Assembly (NCBI RefSeq): GCF_029892445.1
Contig: NZ_JARXVJ010000001.1
Span: 620,001-684,000 of the forward strand
Origin: Chryseobacterium sp. H1D6B
Lineage (GTDB): Bacteria; Bacteroidota; Bacteroidia; Flavobacteriales; Weeksellaceae
Length of the DNA stretch: 64,000 nucleotides
Direction: 5' to 3'
The notes beneath the pieces were generated by a model, which was not told the origin of the DNA, did not search any database, and saw only the letters and a program-made list of their open reading frames with translations. The position numbers and the translations under genes are program-made. Shown here in pieces: positions 44,811 to 53,380 of the stretch. Within the stretch, counting starts at the first letter, position 1. Every line of letters begins with the position of its first letter.

Positions 44811-45296
44811 TTAATTTTCGTTTTCGAGAATTGCTAGTTTTGCCTGCAAAAGTACTAGAGAATCTGAATCTAAATGTTTGTTTTTTAATTCTTTCTTTGC
44901 ATGAGACTTTTCGATAGATTTAAATCTTTTATATGCATCATTCTTAACTCTTGCTACAATGCTATATAATTCAGTAAAGTCTATCAAATTGTTTTCATAC
45001 AATAACCTAGCATCATAAAGAATAGATGATAATTTTATAAGACAGAAAGCTTGATATTTACCAATTGAACCTGCTTTGTTATAATTGCACATTGATAATC
45101 CTAAACTATGGAAATATGGGTATTTATTATCATCTTTAAACCCCCAATCAGAATTATTTAACACAGAAGTAAATTTAATAATACCTAAACCGAATTCAAG
45201 ACTTCCTTCTTTAATTAGTTTAATTTCTCTCAAAACATCAAATGATGTATTATTTAATTTTCTTTCATTTGAATTTTTTTGTTCTCTTGTTTTCAT
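44811..45296 (-). CDS. hypothetical protein, 161 aa
   Basis: Helical, no signal peptide, no recognised domain. Lies 21 bp upstream of the 82-aa gene in the same direction. Likely an island accessory protein. Confidence 0.5.
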   Translation of the reverse strand: MKTREQKNSNERKLNNTSFDVLREIKLIKEGSLEFGLGIIKFTSVLNNSDWGFKDDNKYPYFHSLGLSMCNYNKAGSIGKYQAFCLIKLSSILYDARLLYENNLIDFTELYSIVARVKNDAYKRFKSIEKSHAKKELKNKHLDSDSLVLLQAKLAILENEN

Positions 45297-45416
45297 AGTG
45301 CTTAGTTTCTTATTGTTATTTATTATAAATCTGAATTTTTCAGATCATAAAAAGTTGTTTATTTTATGCCATACTTTCGTTTAAAATCTTGATAACATTT
45401 TGAGTTTTTCAAGAAA

Positions 45417-45605
<189 letters not shown>

Positions 45606-45627
45606 TCATTTAAAATTTGGAATTATT

Positions 45628-45939
45628 CTAATTTTGCTGGAACATAGACCAATGAAACATATAAATGTTTTTTAAATATCTGATGTATTCACTTTTTTGA
45701 ATGTAAAATGGTTTTGCTGTAAATTCTTTAAATGTTGGTCTTTCATAATTATCAAAATTCTCTAAAATTGGCCTACGATAAGTTCTCATAAAATCACAAT
45801 AAAATGGAATATCTGTATTTATTATTATCTCAAAATCAATGTCCCTTATGGATTTAATTTCTCTTTCAATTCGATCAAATTCCACTTTATATTCTTCTGG
45901 TGAAAATTTTCTATACAAATCCGGGGTAACTTTTCGCAT
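45628..45939 (-). CDS. hypothetical protein, 103 aa
   Basis: MRKVTPDLYRKFSPEEYKVEF..., charged and aromatic-rich, unrecognised. Its start is two bases from the integrase stop, so it is in the integrase operon. Confidence 0.55.
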   Translation of the reverse strand: MRKVTPDLYRKFSPEEYKVEFDRIEREIKSIRDIDFEIIINTDIPFYCDFMRTYRRPILENFDNYERPTFKEFTAKPFYIQKSEYIRYLKNIYMFHWSMFQQN

Positions 45940-45941
45940 AA

Positions 45942-47234
45942 TTATGATATTTTTTGATTAGATAACTCTTTAAATGTTTTCGCCGTCTGCATTGCCCAAT
46001 CATCCGCAGTTCTACCAATATAATTTAAAAACATTGATTCTGTTTTGTGTCCGGTAATAGACATTAGCTGAGGTGTTGTAAACATTTTATTTCCGTAGAA
46101 GTTTGTAGCAAATGAACGACGGCAAACATGAGAGGAAACAAGCTTACATTTTTCAGCTTCTACAATTTCATTCTTTTTTGTTTCTTCATTAAAAACTTTC
46201 CCTTTGACCATTTCACTAATTCCAGCCAATTCACAAACTTTCTTTATATGCTTATTAAAGAGAGTAGAATTAGAATCAGGATTATTGGCAAATGTCGGAG
46301 GGAAGTCATTGTTATATTTTTTAAGAATGATTTCAACCTCATCATGTAAAGGAATTACTACCTTTTCCCCTGTCTTTTGTTGCTTAACTTCAATAAACCT
46401 AAAAGAGTTCCCGTCCGCGTCTATTTTTGTATAGATCATCTTTTTTGTCATTCTAAGAAGATCTGAAGAACGCTGACCCAGGTAACAGCCTAGAATGAGC
46501 CAATCTTTAGCAATATTCCAATCACTATTTAATGTAGTTATTTCTTTTATATGTTCTATTTCCTTAAAAGAAAGAAAAACTTTATGCTCACTATTTGTAG
46601 TTCCTGTAGTGAAACCTGCAATTTGATGATGTATTTGCTTACCGTTGTTTCTGGAATCAAATATCACTGTTTTAAGGTTTTTAATAAATCTGGTTGCGGT
46701 TGTTTCCATTAACCCACAATCAACGATAAGGTAATTCTTAAAATCTATTAACACCTTACCGCTAATATCTTCTATTAAGTAATTCTTTTTTTTCTTTTTT
46801 TGAAATACCGCAAAACGATCCTTAAGGTTGTTTAGTTTATTTATTGTGCTTTTGGCGTAAGCTGAAATACTTTCTTTAAAATCAATGAAATTGGTAAGAT
46901 AGTTTATGAAAATACTATCATCTTCTTTTTCGTCAATCCGTTTATAAAAAATATTTATTTTTTCATCCAGCCACTCTTTTGTAAACAATATTCCTTTTGC
47001 ATAATCTGAATTATATGAAGTTAAGATATGCGATTCAAGATTCTTTAACTGAGTGGTAATTTGTTTGTTTTCCGGATTGTTCTGTTTAGGAAGTGATTTT
47101 TCTTTACTCCATTCACTCATACTAATTACAATTCCAGTTTTAGATTGAAATTCTTTTCTGTACCCTACAATAAAACGTAAGTATATCTGAGATGTTGAGG
47201 TTTTGGATCTTGTGAAAAATTTAACTGATGCCAT
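45942..47234 (-). CDS. tyrosine recombinase (integrase) of the island
   Basis: 430 aa from the ATG at 47234 (MASVKFFTRSKTSTSQIYL), preferred over 47312 because the longer reading would include the arm-type repeat. N-terminal arm-binding domain, SAM-like core-binding domain at about 100-200, catalytic domain with Arg in CYLGQRSSDLLRM, HVCRRSFATNFY (H-x-x-R) and the Tyr in GHKTESMFLNYIG. Integrates at the tRNA-Cys 3' end 170 bp away. Confidence 0.95.
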   Translation of the reverse strand: MASVKFFTRSKTSTSQIYLRFIVGYRKEFQSKTGIVISMSEWSKEKSLPKQNNPENKQITTQLKNLESHILTSYNSDYAKGILFTKEWLDEKINIFYKRIDEKEDDSIFINYLTNFIDFKESISAYAKSTINKLNNLKDRFAVFQKKKKKNYLIEDISGKVLIDFKNYLIVDCGLMETTATRFIKNLKTVIFDSRNNGKQIHHQIAGFTTGTTNSEHKVFLSFKEIEHIKEITTLNSDWNIAKDWLILGCYLGQRSSDLLRMTKKMIYTKIDADGNSFRFIEVKQQKTGEKVVIPLHDEVEIILKKYNNDFPPTFANNPDSNSTLFNKHIKKVCELAGISEMVKGKVFNEETKKNEIVEAEKCKLVSSHVCRRSFATNFYGNKMFTTPQLMSITGHKTESMFLNYIGRTADDWAMQTAKTFKELSNQKIS

Positions 47235-47270
47235 GTATTTGAATTTTAAACAATTCAAATATACAAACTT

Positions 47271-47290
47271 CCCCGATATTTTCCCGATAA
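47271..47290 (+). repeat. putative integrase arm-type site, right copy
   Basis: CCCCGATATTTTCCCGATAA, exact copy of 35736-35755, lying between the integrase start and attR, about 115 bp from the core. It may also overlap the integrase promoter. Confidence 0.6.
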
Positions 47291-47405
47291 AAGTAAGATT
47301 TATTGCAACCAATTACAATCTAAAAACACCACCAACCCTTAATAAAAAGCTTACAAAAAGGGTTTATGACAATTTCAAATTTCAACAAATGTTTTTATTT
47401 AGGTA

Positions 47406-47419
47406 CGCTAGGTACCTCA
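47406..47419 (+). repeat. attR core
   Basis: CGCTAGGTACCTCA, copy of the tRNA-Cys 3' end. Followed by the hairpin CCTCTAAT/ATTAGAGG and a T-run (47420-47452), which was probably the original terminator of the tRNA. Confidence 0.85.
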
Positions 47420-47536
47420 AAAACCTCTAATCATCTGATTAGAGGTTTTTTGTTTTAAATGAGCTCAATCAATCTATAAAATATTTGATCCAAATCACAA
47501 TCTTGAATACCCATATATTGATTATATGAAATACAA

Positions 47537-47560
47537 AAACCTCATCCAATGATGAGGTTT
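47537..47560. terminator. terminator of the surface lipoprotein gene
   Basis: Perfect stem AAACCTCATC / GATGAGGTTT with loop CAAT, 20 bp past the stop at 47582. Confidence 0.8.
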
Positions 47561-47581
47561 TAAAAAAATTATAAGCTTATT

Positions 47582-49231
47582 TTAATTGTATTTGGTGGTT
47601 ACATTGCCGCTTATATTGTAGGTCTGTGTATTTGATACACCCTGCTCTTCAAACTGACCGCTGTAAGTAAGTTTAATATACTTACTTGAAGGGTTATAAT
47701 AAATAACTTTAGCCGTTACATTAATATTATACGTCTTGCTCAAAATAGTACCATAGCTGCTGATACCTTTTAATGCTACAGATTTCACTTGAAAATCAGC
47801 TCCGACCGTAGGTGTAAAATTTAAAATTGATAAAATAAAATAGCTGTTCAAGCTTGTCTGATCTGAAGCAGTAGGAGTTGCTATGATATTGGTAAGGGTC
47901 GGGTTTGAAACAGACGGTTTCAATGATACATAATTTGTTGCATAAGGTAAATCTGCTATAGATTTAAATGTAATTTGCGGACATCCGTCATTTTCGGGCA
48001 CACCCGGTTCATTGATACAGGCATCCACATTGTCACAAACCCCGTCATTATCTGCATCTGCACAATTCATAGGTTTTACGGTAATACAAGGCAGTGTCTG
48101 GCATGTGCATGCTTTTACTTCAAACTGAGTTTCCCCTACGATCTGTGTCCCGTTTTGCGGAGTAATTGTATATTTTCCTTTGGGAAGATTTTTACACCAT
48201 TTTCCATCTGCATCTGTAGTCACTTCTGTAATCTGCCCCTGTTCATCTTTTATTTTAATGATTTGATTAGCTAGCGGCTGTCCATCAGGTTTTGTAACAC
48301 AACTGCATACACTTCCATTATTTCCTTTCAATACTTTTATAACTACGCAGTGTAAATAAGCCCCTTCATATACTTGAGGCTTCCCCTGCATATAACCTTT
48401 GAATTCTATAGGAATTATTTTATTCGCCGGAACTGCAAATCCTGAATATTTATCTATATCTATATTGGGTGCTTCAGAACCATTTAATGTATTCTCAGCT
48501 AGTACAGAACCGTTCAGTTTACAATATTCATTTTTATAGTTATCTCCGTCTCCCCAGTTCAGACATACTTCAATTTCCTTCTCCTCACAAGATGAACATC
48601 CTGAAGCAGCAGAAGGAAGATGATAATTTTCTTTAATTAATTGATTAGGATACTGCATAGAAGACAAATCAGCCAAAAATAAATTGATATCGCTCACTGG
48701 CAGATCCGGGTGTTCATATACTACAATTATACTGGCAATTCCTACTGATGACCATCGGCCGCAATAGCCGCCACTTGCATCAAAATCAAGATTGGAAACA
48801 GTATAGGTACCAGAACCTTTACTACTTACATAAGAAGTAATATCACTATAGTTTTTATAAAAAATAAAATCATTAGTTCCTGCTGTTTTTGTACTTATAC
48901 TAGAACAGGATTTTGTACCATCTAAAGTAATATTAGTGTCGTTCCTCCCACTACCGGACCAGAATACATAAGCTTTCTTTACTACAGCTCCATTTGGTAT
49001 GGAAACATTAATATCACTTTCAGCTATTTTAGAACATGATTTTTCTGTTGGTGAAAAGGAGCATCCTTTAAATGTATAACCCAAATTACCACTTAAGGTC
49101 TCCATTGGATTTGTATCCCATGTTTTTGCTGCAATTTGAGATTGCTGTGACGAAAGAGATTCCTCCGGGGCACATTGTAAAAATAACAGGCATACAATAA
49201 AGGATGCCAAAAAATAAATTTTCATTCTCAT
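47582..49231 (-). CDS. large surface lipoprotein with SdrD/CNA-B-like and TSP3-like modules
   Basis: 549 aa lipoprotein (lipobox LLFLQC). N-terminal half resembles a DUF11-like/C2-like envelope domain (AYVFWSGSGRND, GIASIIVVYEHPDLPVSDINLF). Then a carboxypeptidase-regulatory/CNA-B-like domain (GSVCSCVTKPDGQPLANQIIKIKDEQGQ.., about residues 310-370), a thrombospondin-3 calcium-type repeat (DADNDGVCDNVDACINEPGVPENDGC) and a last domain. Probably exposed on the outer membrane; role unknown. Not part of the island. Confidence 0.7.
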   Translation of the reverse strand: MRMKIYFLASFIVCLLFLQCAPEESLSSQQSQIAAKTWDTNPMETLSGNLGYTFKGCSFSPTEKSCSKIAESDINVSIPNGAVVKKAYVFWSGSGRNDTNITLDGTKSCSSISTKTAGTNDFIFYKNYSDITSYVSSKGSGTYTVSNLDFDASGGYCGRWSSVGIASIIVVYEHPDLPVSDINLFLADLSSMQYPNQLIKENYHLPSAASGCSSCEEKEIEVCLNWGDGDNYKNEYCKLNGSVLAENTLNGSEAPNIDIDKYSGFAVPANKIIPIEFKGYMQGKPQVYEGAYLHCVVIKVLKGNNGSVCSCVTKPDGQPLANQIIKIKDEQGQITEVTTDADGKWCKNLPKGKYTITPQNGTQIVGETQFEVKACTCQTLPCITVKPMNCADADNDGVCDNVDACINEPGVPENDGCPQITFKSIADLPYATNYVSLKPSVSNPTLTNIIATPTASDQTSLNSYFILSILNFTPTVGADFQVKSVALKGISSYGTILSKTYNINVTAKVIYYNPSSKYIKLTYSGQFEEQGVSNTQTYNISGNVTTKYN

Positions 49232-49406
49232 TTCTATTTCAAATTTTAAATTAGTTATAAGACAAGCATAAGTTTAAATACAAAACCTAGCTGAACACAT
49301 TGAAATGCTATTTAACAAAATTTTTCGTTAATTTCTATTGAGAAAAAAATGACAACATTTTTCCAATAGAATTCATTTCAATTATTAGTTCAAGTGACGG
49401 GACGAG

Positions 49407-49643
49407 CTACATCCCAATATAATAATCACGGACTAAACCTTTCGTAAAGTATAAATATAAACGGGTCTTAAACAGCCCAAAATACATACTTTTTAATACA
49501 ACTATATATTCTTCATAGCTTATTTTCTCCTTTTCATAGATAGAAAGGATTTCATCTATTTCTTGTATTGTCTTCCCAATCAGTTCTTCTTCCGACAACT
49601 TTACAGAATCATTTTTCTTATTGATTAAAACGATATTTGTCAT
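49407..49643 (-). CDS. hypothetical protein, 78 aa
   Basis: MTNIVLINKKNDSVKLSEEELIGKTIQEIDEIL, then aromatic-rich C-terminus; soluble and unrecognised. Confidence 0.5.
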   Translation of the reverse strand: MTNIVLINKKNDSVKLSEEELIGKTIQEIDEILSIYEKEKISYEEYIVVLKSMYFGLFKTRLYLYFTKGLVRDYYIGM

Positions 49644-49773
49644 AGTGTTTTATAATATTTAGTACTTAAAAAGTCTTAAGTAATAGCTAAACGAATTATT
49701 TTCAAGCAAAGAATTATGACTTTAATATTTCTATTTGTTTGAAAATATTGTATCTTTTTGTGTATTAAATTGT

Positions 49774-50037
49774 TCATAAGCTTATGGGTATTTTTTTACC
49801 ATAGACTTTTTTTATTTTGATTTTCACTGCTTTATTATTCTTAAATTCTACTATTAATATTTTTTTCCTGCAGATCCATTTCACTTCAAGCAGGTATGTC
49901 CATACATCTGACTGATAAAAATTAAACTCCTGTCCCATTTCTTTTTCGACCTGAGCTCTAGTTTTATCTAATAAATACTTGTATTGATCTTCTTTCATTA
50001 TTATTGTAGTTACAGAATCAATTATATTTTTTTTCAC
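49774..50037 (-). CDS. hypothetical protein, 87 aa
   Basis: MKKNIIDSVTTIIMKEDQYKYLLDKTRAQVEKEMG; Lys-rich, one Cys, unrecognised. Possibly one of the small immunity-like genes of an accessory region, without evidence. Confidence 0.5.
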   Translation of the reverse strand: MKKNIIDSVTTIIMKEDQYKYLLDKTRAQVEKEMGQEFNFYQSDVWTYLLEVKWICRKKILIVEFKNNKAVKIKIKKVYGKKIPISL

Positions 50038-50122
50038 TAATTTCTCTTTCCGACAAAAAAGTAATCAAACTATACCCGTATTTTATTTGCACAATACTGA
50101 TCTATTTTAAATTTTTATAAAA

Positions 50123-50154
50123 GGGCGGACAAAAAATGTCAGACATGTCCGCCC
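50123..50154 (-). terminator. terminator
   Basis: Strong stem GGGCGGACA / TGTCCGCCC with a 14-nt loop, followed on the minus strand by TTTTATAAA. Behind the HTH gene at 50318. Confidence 0.7.
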
Positions 50155-50317
50155 AATAAAAAAAATTATAAAAAAACTAATCCTATGGAGATTATTAAGA
50201 GTTTTATTAAGAATATAAATATTCAGTAATACTAGAACAGCATAAATAATTGACTTACAAACAGAATAGAAGTTAAAATTCTCTTTCGTTGGTTTATCTA
50301 TTAATATTCCGTATTGC

Positions 50318-50650
50318 TTAAAATAAATACGTTTTCTTCCATTTCGTCACTGTATTTCTGCTTAATTTGAAATGTAATGCTGTCTGGGTATTATTCAATT
50401 TATTATTATTTTGATAATTCAGAATTTCAATTATCGCTTTGTAATCATAGGAACGATGTCTTTGGTTGAAGGTCATCGTTTCTTTATTTTTAATTCCGAA
50501 AATAAGTGTATTGAGTTTGATAATATCTAATACAAAAAGGCTTTCCTTTTTTAATATAGATTGGCACTTATCCTTCATATGAGGATATTTCTTTTCAATT
50601 ATATCACTATAAATTCTTTTATAATCTGGTAAATTTGTTCTTTTTTTCAT
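50318..50650 (-). CDS. small HTH protein with transposase-like C-terminal motif
   Basis: 110 aa from MKKRTNLPDYKRIYS at 50650 (122 aa from 50686). The C-terminus NKLNNTQTALHFKLSRNTVTKWKKTYLF is an HTH of the IS3 OrfA/HTH_28 kind without a catalytic part. A similar C-terminal HTH is in the next gene. May be a domesticated transposase-derived regulator. Confidence 0.6.
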   Translation of the reverse strand: MKKRTNLPDYKRIYSDIIEKKYPHMKDKCQSILKKESLFVLDIIKLNTLIFGIKNKETMTFNQRHRSYDYKAIIEILNYQNNNKLNNTQTALHFKLSRNTVTKWKKTYLF

Positions 50651-50836
50651 CGAATATATTGTGTTGGTGTTTAAAATAAGAATCAATCTTTAATCTGGTG
50701 GTTTTTTACATTAATATGATCTCAAATTCAATATAATAGGTAATATATCCGAAGTACTTTTATTTCTGGATATTCTCTTATTCTTAAAATTCACTTTTAA
50801 TAGGATGTAGAATTATCTATAATTTGTTTTGTGATA

Positions 50837-51274
50837 TTAAAAATCCCGCTTATACTTAGCAATCCATTTATATAAAGTAGTTTTAGGAATTTTATACTGC
50901 TCAATGATTTGATATTTTGTTTTCTCATTTGAGTTAATAAGTTCTAAAATAAACTCTATAACTTCTTTTGTATAAATATTTTTCCTAAACTGAGGGAGCT
51001 GTGTTTCTTCTTTTGCATTACTATCACTGTCTCTCGCAGAAGCCGGTGAATACAAAATAAGATGCTGAGAATAAACTCTAAAGAAGTCATATTCTAACAA
51101 CTTGCTCCATCTCAAAATAAGTTCTGTATCAATTGAGCTTTTTGTATACATCTCTTCTACCTCTTTTTCAGTACATTTCAGAAAATTGCAAATTCGAGAG
51201 ATAGGAATATCACATTCTCCAACTCTTGTTTTAATCATTTCGCCTATTTGAATTTCTTTAAAATCATGTTTCAT
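50837..51274 (-). CDS. two-part HTH regulator
   Basis: 145 aa. N-terminal segment KHDFKEIQIGEMIKTRVGECDIPISRICNFLKCTEKEVEEM looks like a Cro/C1-type HTH; C-terminal SNEKTKYQIIEQYKIPKTTLYKWIAKYKRDF is a transposase-type HTH. Proteins of this two-HTH design are multicopy in Chryseobacterium (recollection). Probable regulator. Confidence 0.65.
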   Translation of the reverse strand: MKHDFKEIQIGEMIKTRVGECDIPISRICNFLKCTEKEVEEMYTKSSIDTELILRWSKLLEYDFFRVYSQHLILYSPASARDSDSNAKEETQLPQFRKNIYTKEVIEFILELINSNEKTKYQIIEQYKIPKTTLYKWIAKYKRDF

Positions 51275-51316
51275 TTGTTAATATATATAGTGTATACAAT
51301 TTAATTTTATAAAAAA

Positions 51317-51386
51317 AAGCCCCTTTTTCCTTTCTAATTTTGAATATCGTTCGGGAAATAAATATGGCAGAAATTGAAAGGGGCTT
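51317..51386 (-). terminator. long-loop hairpin A
   Basis: Ten-base-pair stem AAGCCCCTTT / AAAGGGGCTT with a 50-nt loop; on the minus strand it ends in a T8 run. It lies behind the NlpE-like gene and probably terminates it. One of three such hairpins, with shared loop words (GAAATAAATAT). Confidence 0.65.
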
Positions 51387-51456
51387 ACAAACCAATAAAA
51401 ATATTTACATGTATTTTATTCTATTTTATAAAAAAAAGCTGGTACTACATTCTGAA

Positions 51457-51927
51457 TCATTCAGTTTTCTGAAGTTTATAATTTTGTGACGAATTAATTA
51501 TTTTCAAATCTTCATCTAATTTTATAAGCTCATTATTGTTGCTGCTAAGAATAACATAGTATTCTTTGTTCTTTGAATCATTTGGATTTAATATATATAA
51601 TGAAGCATCATTGTCTTTTCCAAATCCTCTTTCTAAAGTAAGTCTGCCTTTCTCTATGGTGTTATTTGAAGAGCCGGGATCACCCACAAATGTTCTTGTC
51701 ATTTCATAAGCTTCATCGCCAAATAACTTCAGCTCAGTTTTTATTCCTTCACAATCTGCACATGGAAGTACTCCGGAGAAAGTAACCGCAACAGCACTGT
51801 CACCTATCTTTTTAGGCGATAATATCTCATGTTTTTGAACATTAGATAAATTATTGTTGGCGTCTGCATTCTTCTTAAAGCAAGAAGAAAAGGTTAGGGC
51901 AATAAAAGAGTAAATTATTATTTTCAT
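51457..51927 (-). CDS. NlpE-like lipoprotein
   Basis: 156 aa. Lipobox FSSC and an NlpE N-terminal-like core (TFSGVLPCADCEGIKTELKLF with C56 and C59; later GRLTLERGFGKD and YYVILSSNNNELIKLD). NlpE-type proteins sense surface or copper stress. Two long-loop hairpins lie upstream of the start. Confidence 0.75.
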   Translation of the reverse strand: MKIIIYSFIALTFSSCFKKNADANNNLSNVQKHEILSPKKIGDSAVAVTFSGVLPCADCEGIKTELKLFGDEAYEMTRTFVGDPGSSNNTIEKGRLTLERGFGKDNDASLYILNPNDSKNKEYYVILSSNNNELIKLDEDLKIINSSQNYKLQKTE

Positions 51928-51950
51928 TTTGTGTTTTGTTATTATAAAAA

Positions 51951-52013
51951 CCCTCTCTTTTTTTCATCATTTGTGAGATCAAATATCAATATGGGGATTT
52001 AATGAAGAGAGGG
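51951..52013 (-). repeat. long-loop hairpin B with CACAAATGATGAAAAAA
   Basis: Stem CCCTCTCTT / AAGAGAGGG, 9 bp. The minus-strand loop contains TCACAAATGATGAAAAAA, and GAGAGGG is followed by TTTTTAT. It sits in the leader of the NlpE-like gene, so it might be an attenuator rather than an end terminator. Confidence 0.6.
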
Positions 52014-52166
52014 CGGGTTTAAAAAAACCTAGAAGTATTAAAAAAAATATTATAAACTATTTTGTATATTTTATATTATCAGTCCTTTCATTACCTAGCC
52101 ATACCATAGCTTATTACAATTCAAATAGAAAACCTCAAAAATGCATCTCCTGATTAATTAAAAATA

Positions 52167-52231
52167 CCCCCTCATTTTTTCTCATCATTTGTGTTTTAGG
52201 AAATAAATATAGGTTGAATTGATAGAGGGGG
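52167..52231 (-). repeat. long-loop hairpin C with CACAAATGATGAGAAAAAA
   Basis: Stem CCCCCTC / GAGGGGG with a 51-nt loop that contains ACACAAATGATGAGAAAAA on the minus strand and ends in GTATTTTT. Shares loop words with hairpin A and B. Confidence 0.6.
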
Positions 52232-52611
52232 ATTTATTATAATGTATTGAAAAATAATACTATTACAGTTTTTTTTTCTAATTATATAAATAAAATTCTA
52301 AATAATATGGATATAGTGCAGTATGTCCGTAAACAATAGATAACAAAATATATAATACTTTGAAAATATCATTAACAGTGAATTTCTTATGGCTTTTTTG
52401 CAGGTGTGAAAATATTGTAACGAAAAGTAAGCTGAACAATATTTAAAATCTTTTGAAAAGTTAATTTCGTAAAATTATTTTTTGTGTTTTCATTTTTTTT
52501 CTATCGTGTTTATGTTAAATTGTGTTTTTTTACTTACTAATACTTCTTTAGGGTGAGAAGTATCAGTTACCAAATTGGTGATGCAAAATTATTTTATATT
52601 TTAAATATTAA

Positions 52612-52651
52612 ACTGGTGCAGTTTTAAAAAAAAGTAGGTAGTCCAGATATG
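52612..52651 (+). repeat. MocR upstream copy 1 (decayed)
   Basis: ACTGGTGCAG..., then GTAGTCCAGATATG; followed by the aborted frame ATG CCG TAA. Aligns with copy 3. Confidence 0.65.
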
Positions 52652-53076
52652 CCGTAAAAACCATTTTTATAAAACATAGTAATTCTCGATCAAAAAGGGA
52701 TGGAATTACTACAATATACAGCCTCCTAAAAGACTATAAGCTCAAAAAAATCTTCTAATAATATAAAATTATTAAACCCTTTCTCACCTCAGCTTTTACA
52801 CCAAAACCTACCTGCGAAACAATATCAAAAAATAAATTCGATTTTATCTTTACATTATTTTTGTTGAAAGTTATATTGTTATATCAGGTGGGGTAAAATT
52901 TACTTCCACCTGACAATACAACTTGTTCGCCCTATTTAACAAGGACTTTTTCATCATTATGTGCTTTTATATCAATTTGTGTTTTTTATTTACTATCTGG
53001 TCTTAGTATTTCCCATCAAGTTGATGAAATTGTCTAAAACTAGTAATGCAAAATTAATTCATCTTCGAAATAACAG

Positions 53077-53114
53077 ACTGGTACAGTTTTGATAAAAACA
53101 TGTAGTCCAGACAT
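53077..53114 (+). repeat. MocR upstream copy 2 (decayed)
   Basis: ACTGGTACAGTTTTGATAAA, then GTAGTCCAGACATTAC; the ATG is changed to ACA. The stretch before it (GCAAAATTAATTCATCTTCG) is similar to that before copy 3. Confidence 0.7.
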
Positions 53115-53329
53115 TACTTAGAAATTGTTTTTACATCATTATTTAGAATATAGAAAAGTAATATTTCAATTTTCATTTGTATTTTTCTTCTAAAACCGCA
53201 GGCTATTTCCTTAAACAGTATTATTTACAACACCTGCAAATTATAGAAAGTTAACAACTGAAACGGCATTTATTTCCGCTTTAATTAAAAAAAAATAAAT
53301 TTCTTTAAATTAGTGGCAACAATTTACTC

Positions 53330-53337
53330 TATCTTTG
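53330..53337 (+). promoter_or_regulatory. -7 promoter box of the MocR gene
   Basis: TATCTTTG, full match to TAnnTTTG, about 44 bases before the ATG. Confidence 0.55.
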
Positions 53338-53346
53338 AAATAAGAA

Positions 53347-53380
53347 ACTAGTACAGTTTTAATAAAAACACATAGTCCAG
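53347..53380 (+). promoter_or_regulatory. MocR upstream copy 3 (operator candidate)
   Basis: ACTAGTACAGTTTTAATAAA and CATAGTCCAG directly before the start codon, just after the predicted transcription start. Half-sites CTGG/CCAG at the two ends suggest a regulator-binding site. Confidence 0.6.

Larger units (their letters stand above)
52014..53329. other. non-coding stretch with decayed MocR upstream copies
   Basis: No gene found on either strand. It holds hairpin C (52167-52231), two decayed copies of the MocR upstream region (52612-52651 and 53077-53114) and a CATCATTATGTG variant of the recurrent motif near 52953. Confidence 0.6.

Noticed and set aside
46128-46434. Two plus-strand frames of 73-76 aa within the integrase gene
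   Set aside because: Shadows of the catalytic domain.
47235-47312. Longer start for the integrase
   Set aside because: It would translate through the arm-type repeat; MASVKFFTRSK is the usual start type for this family.
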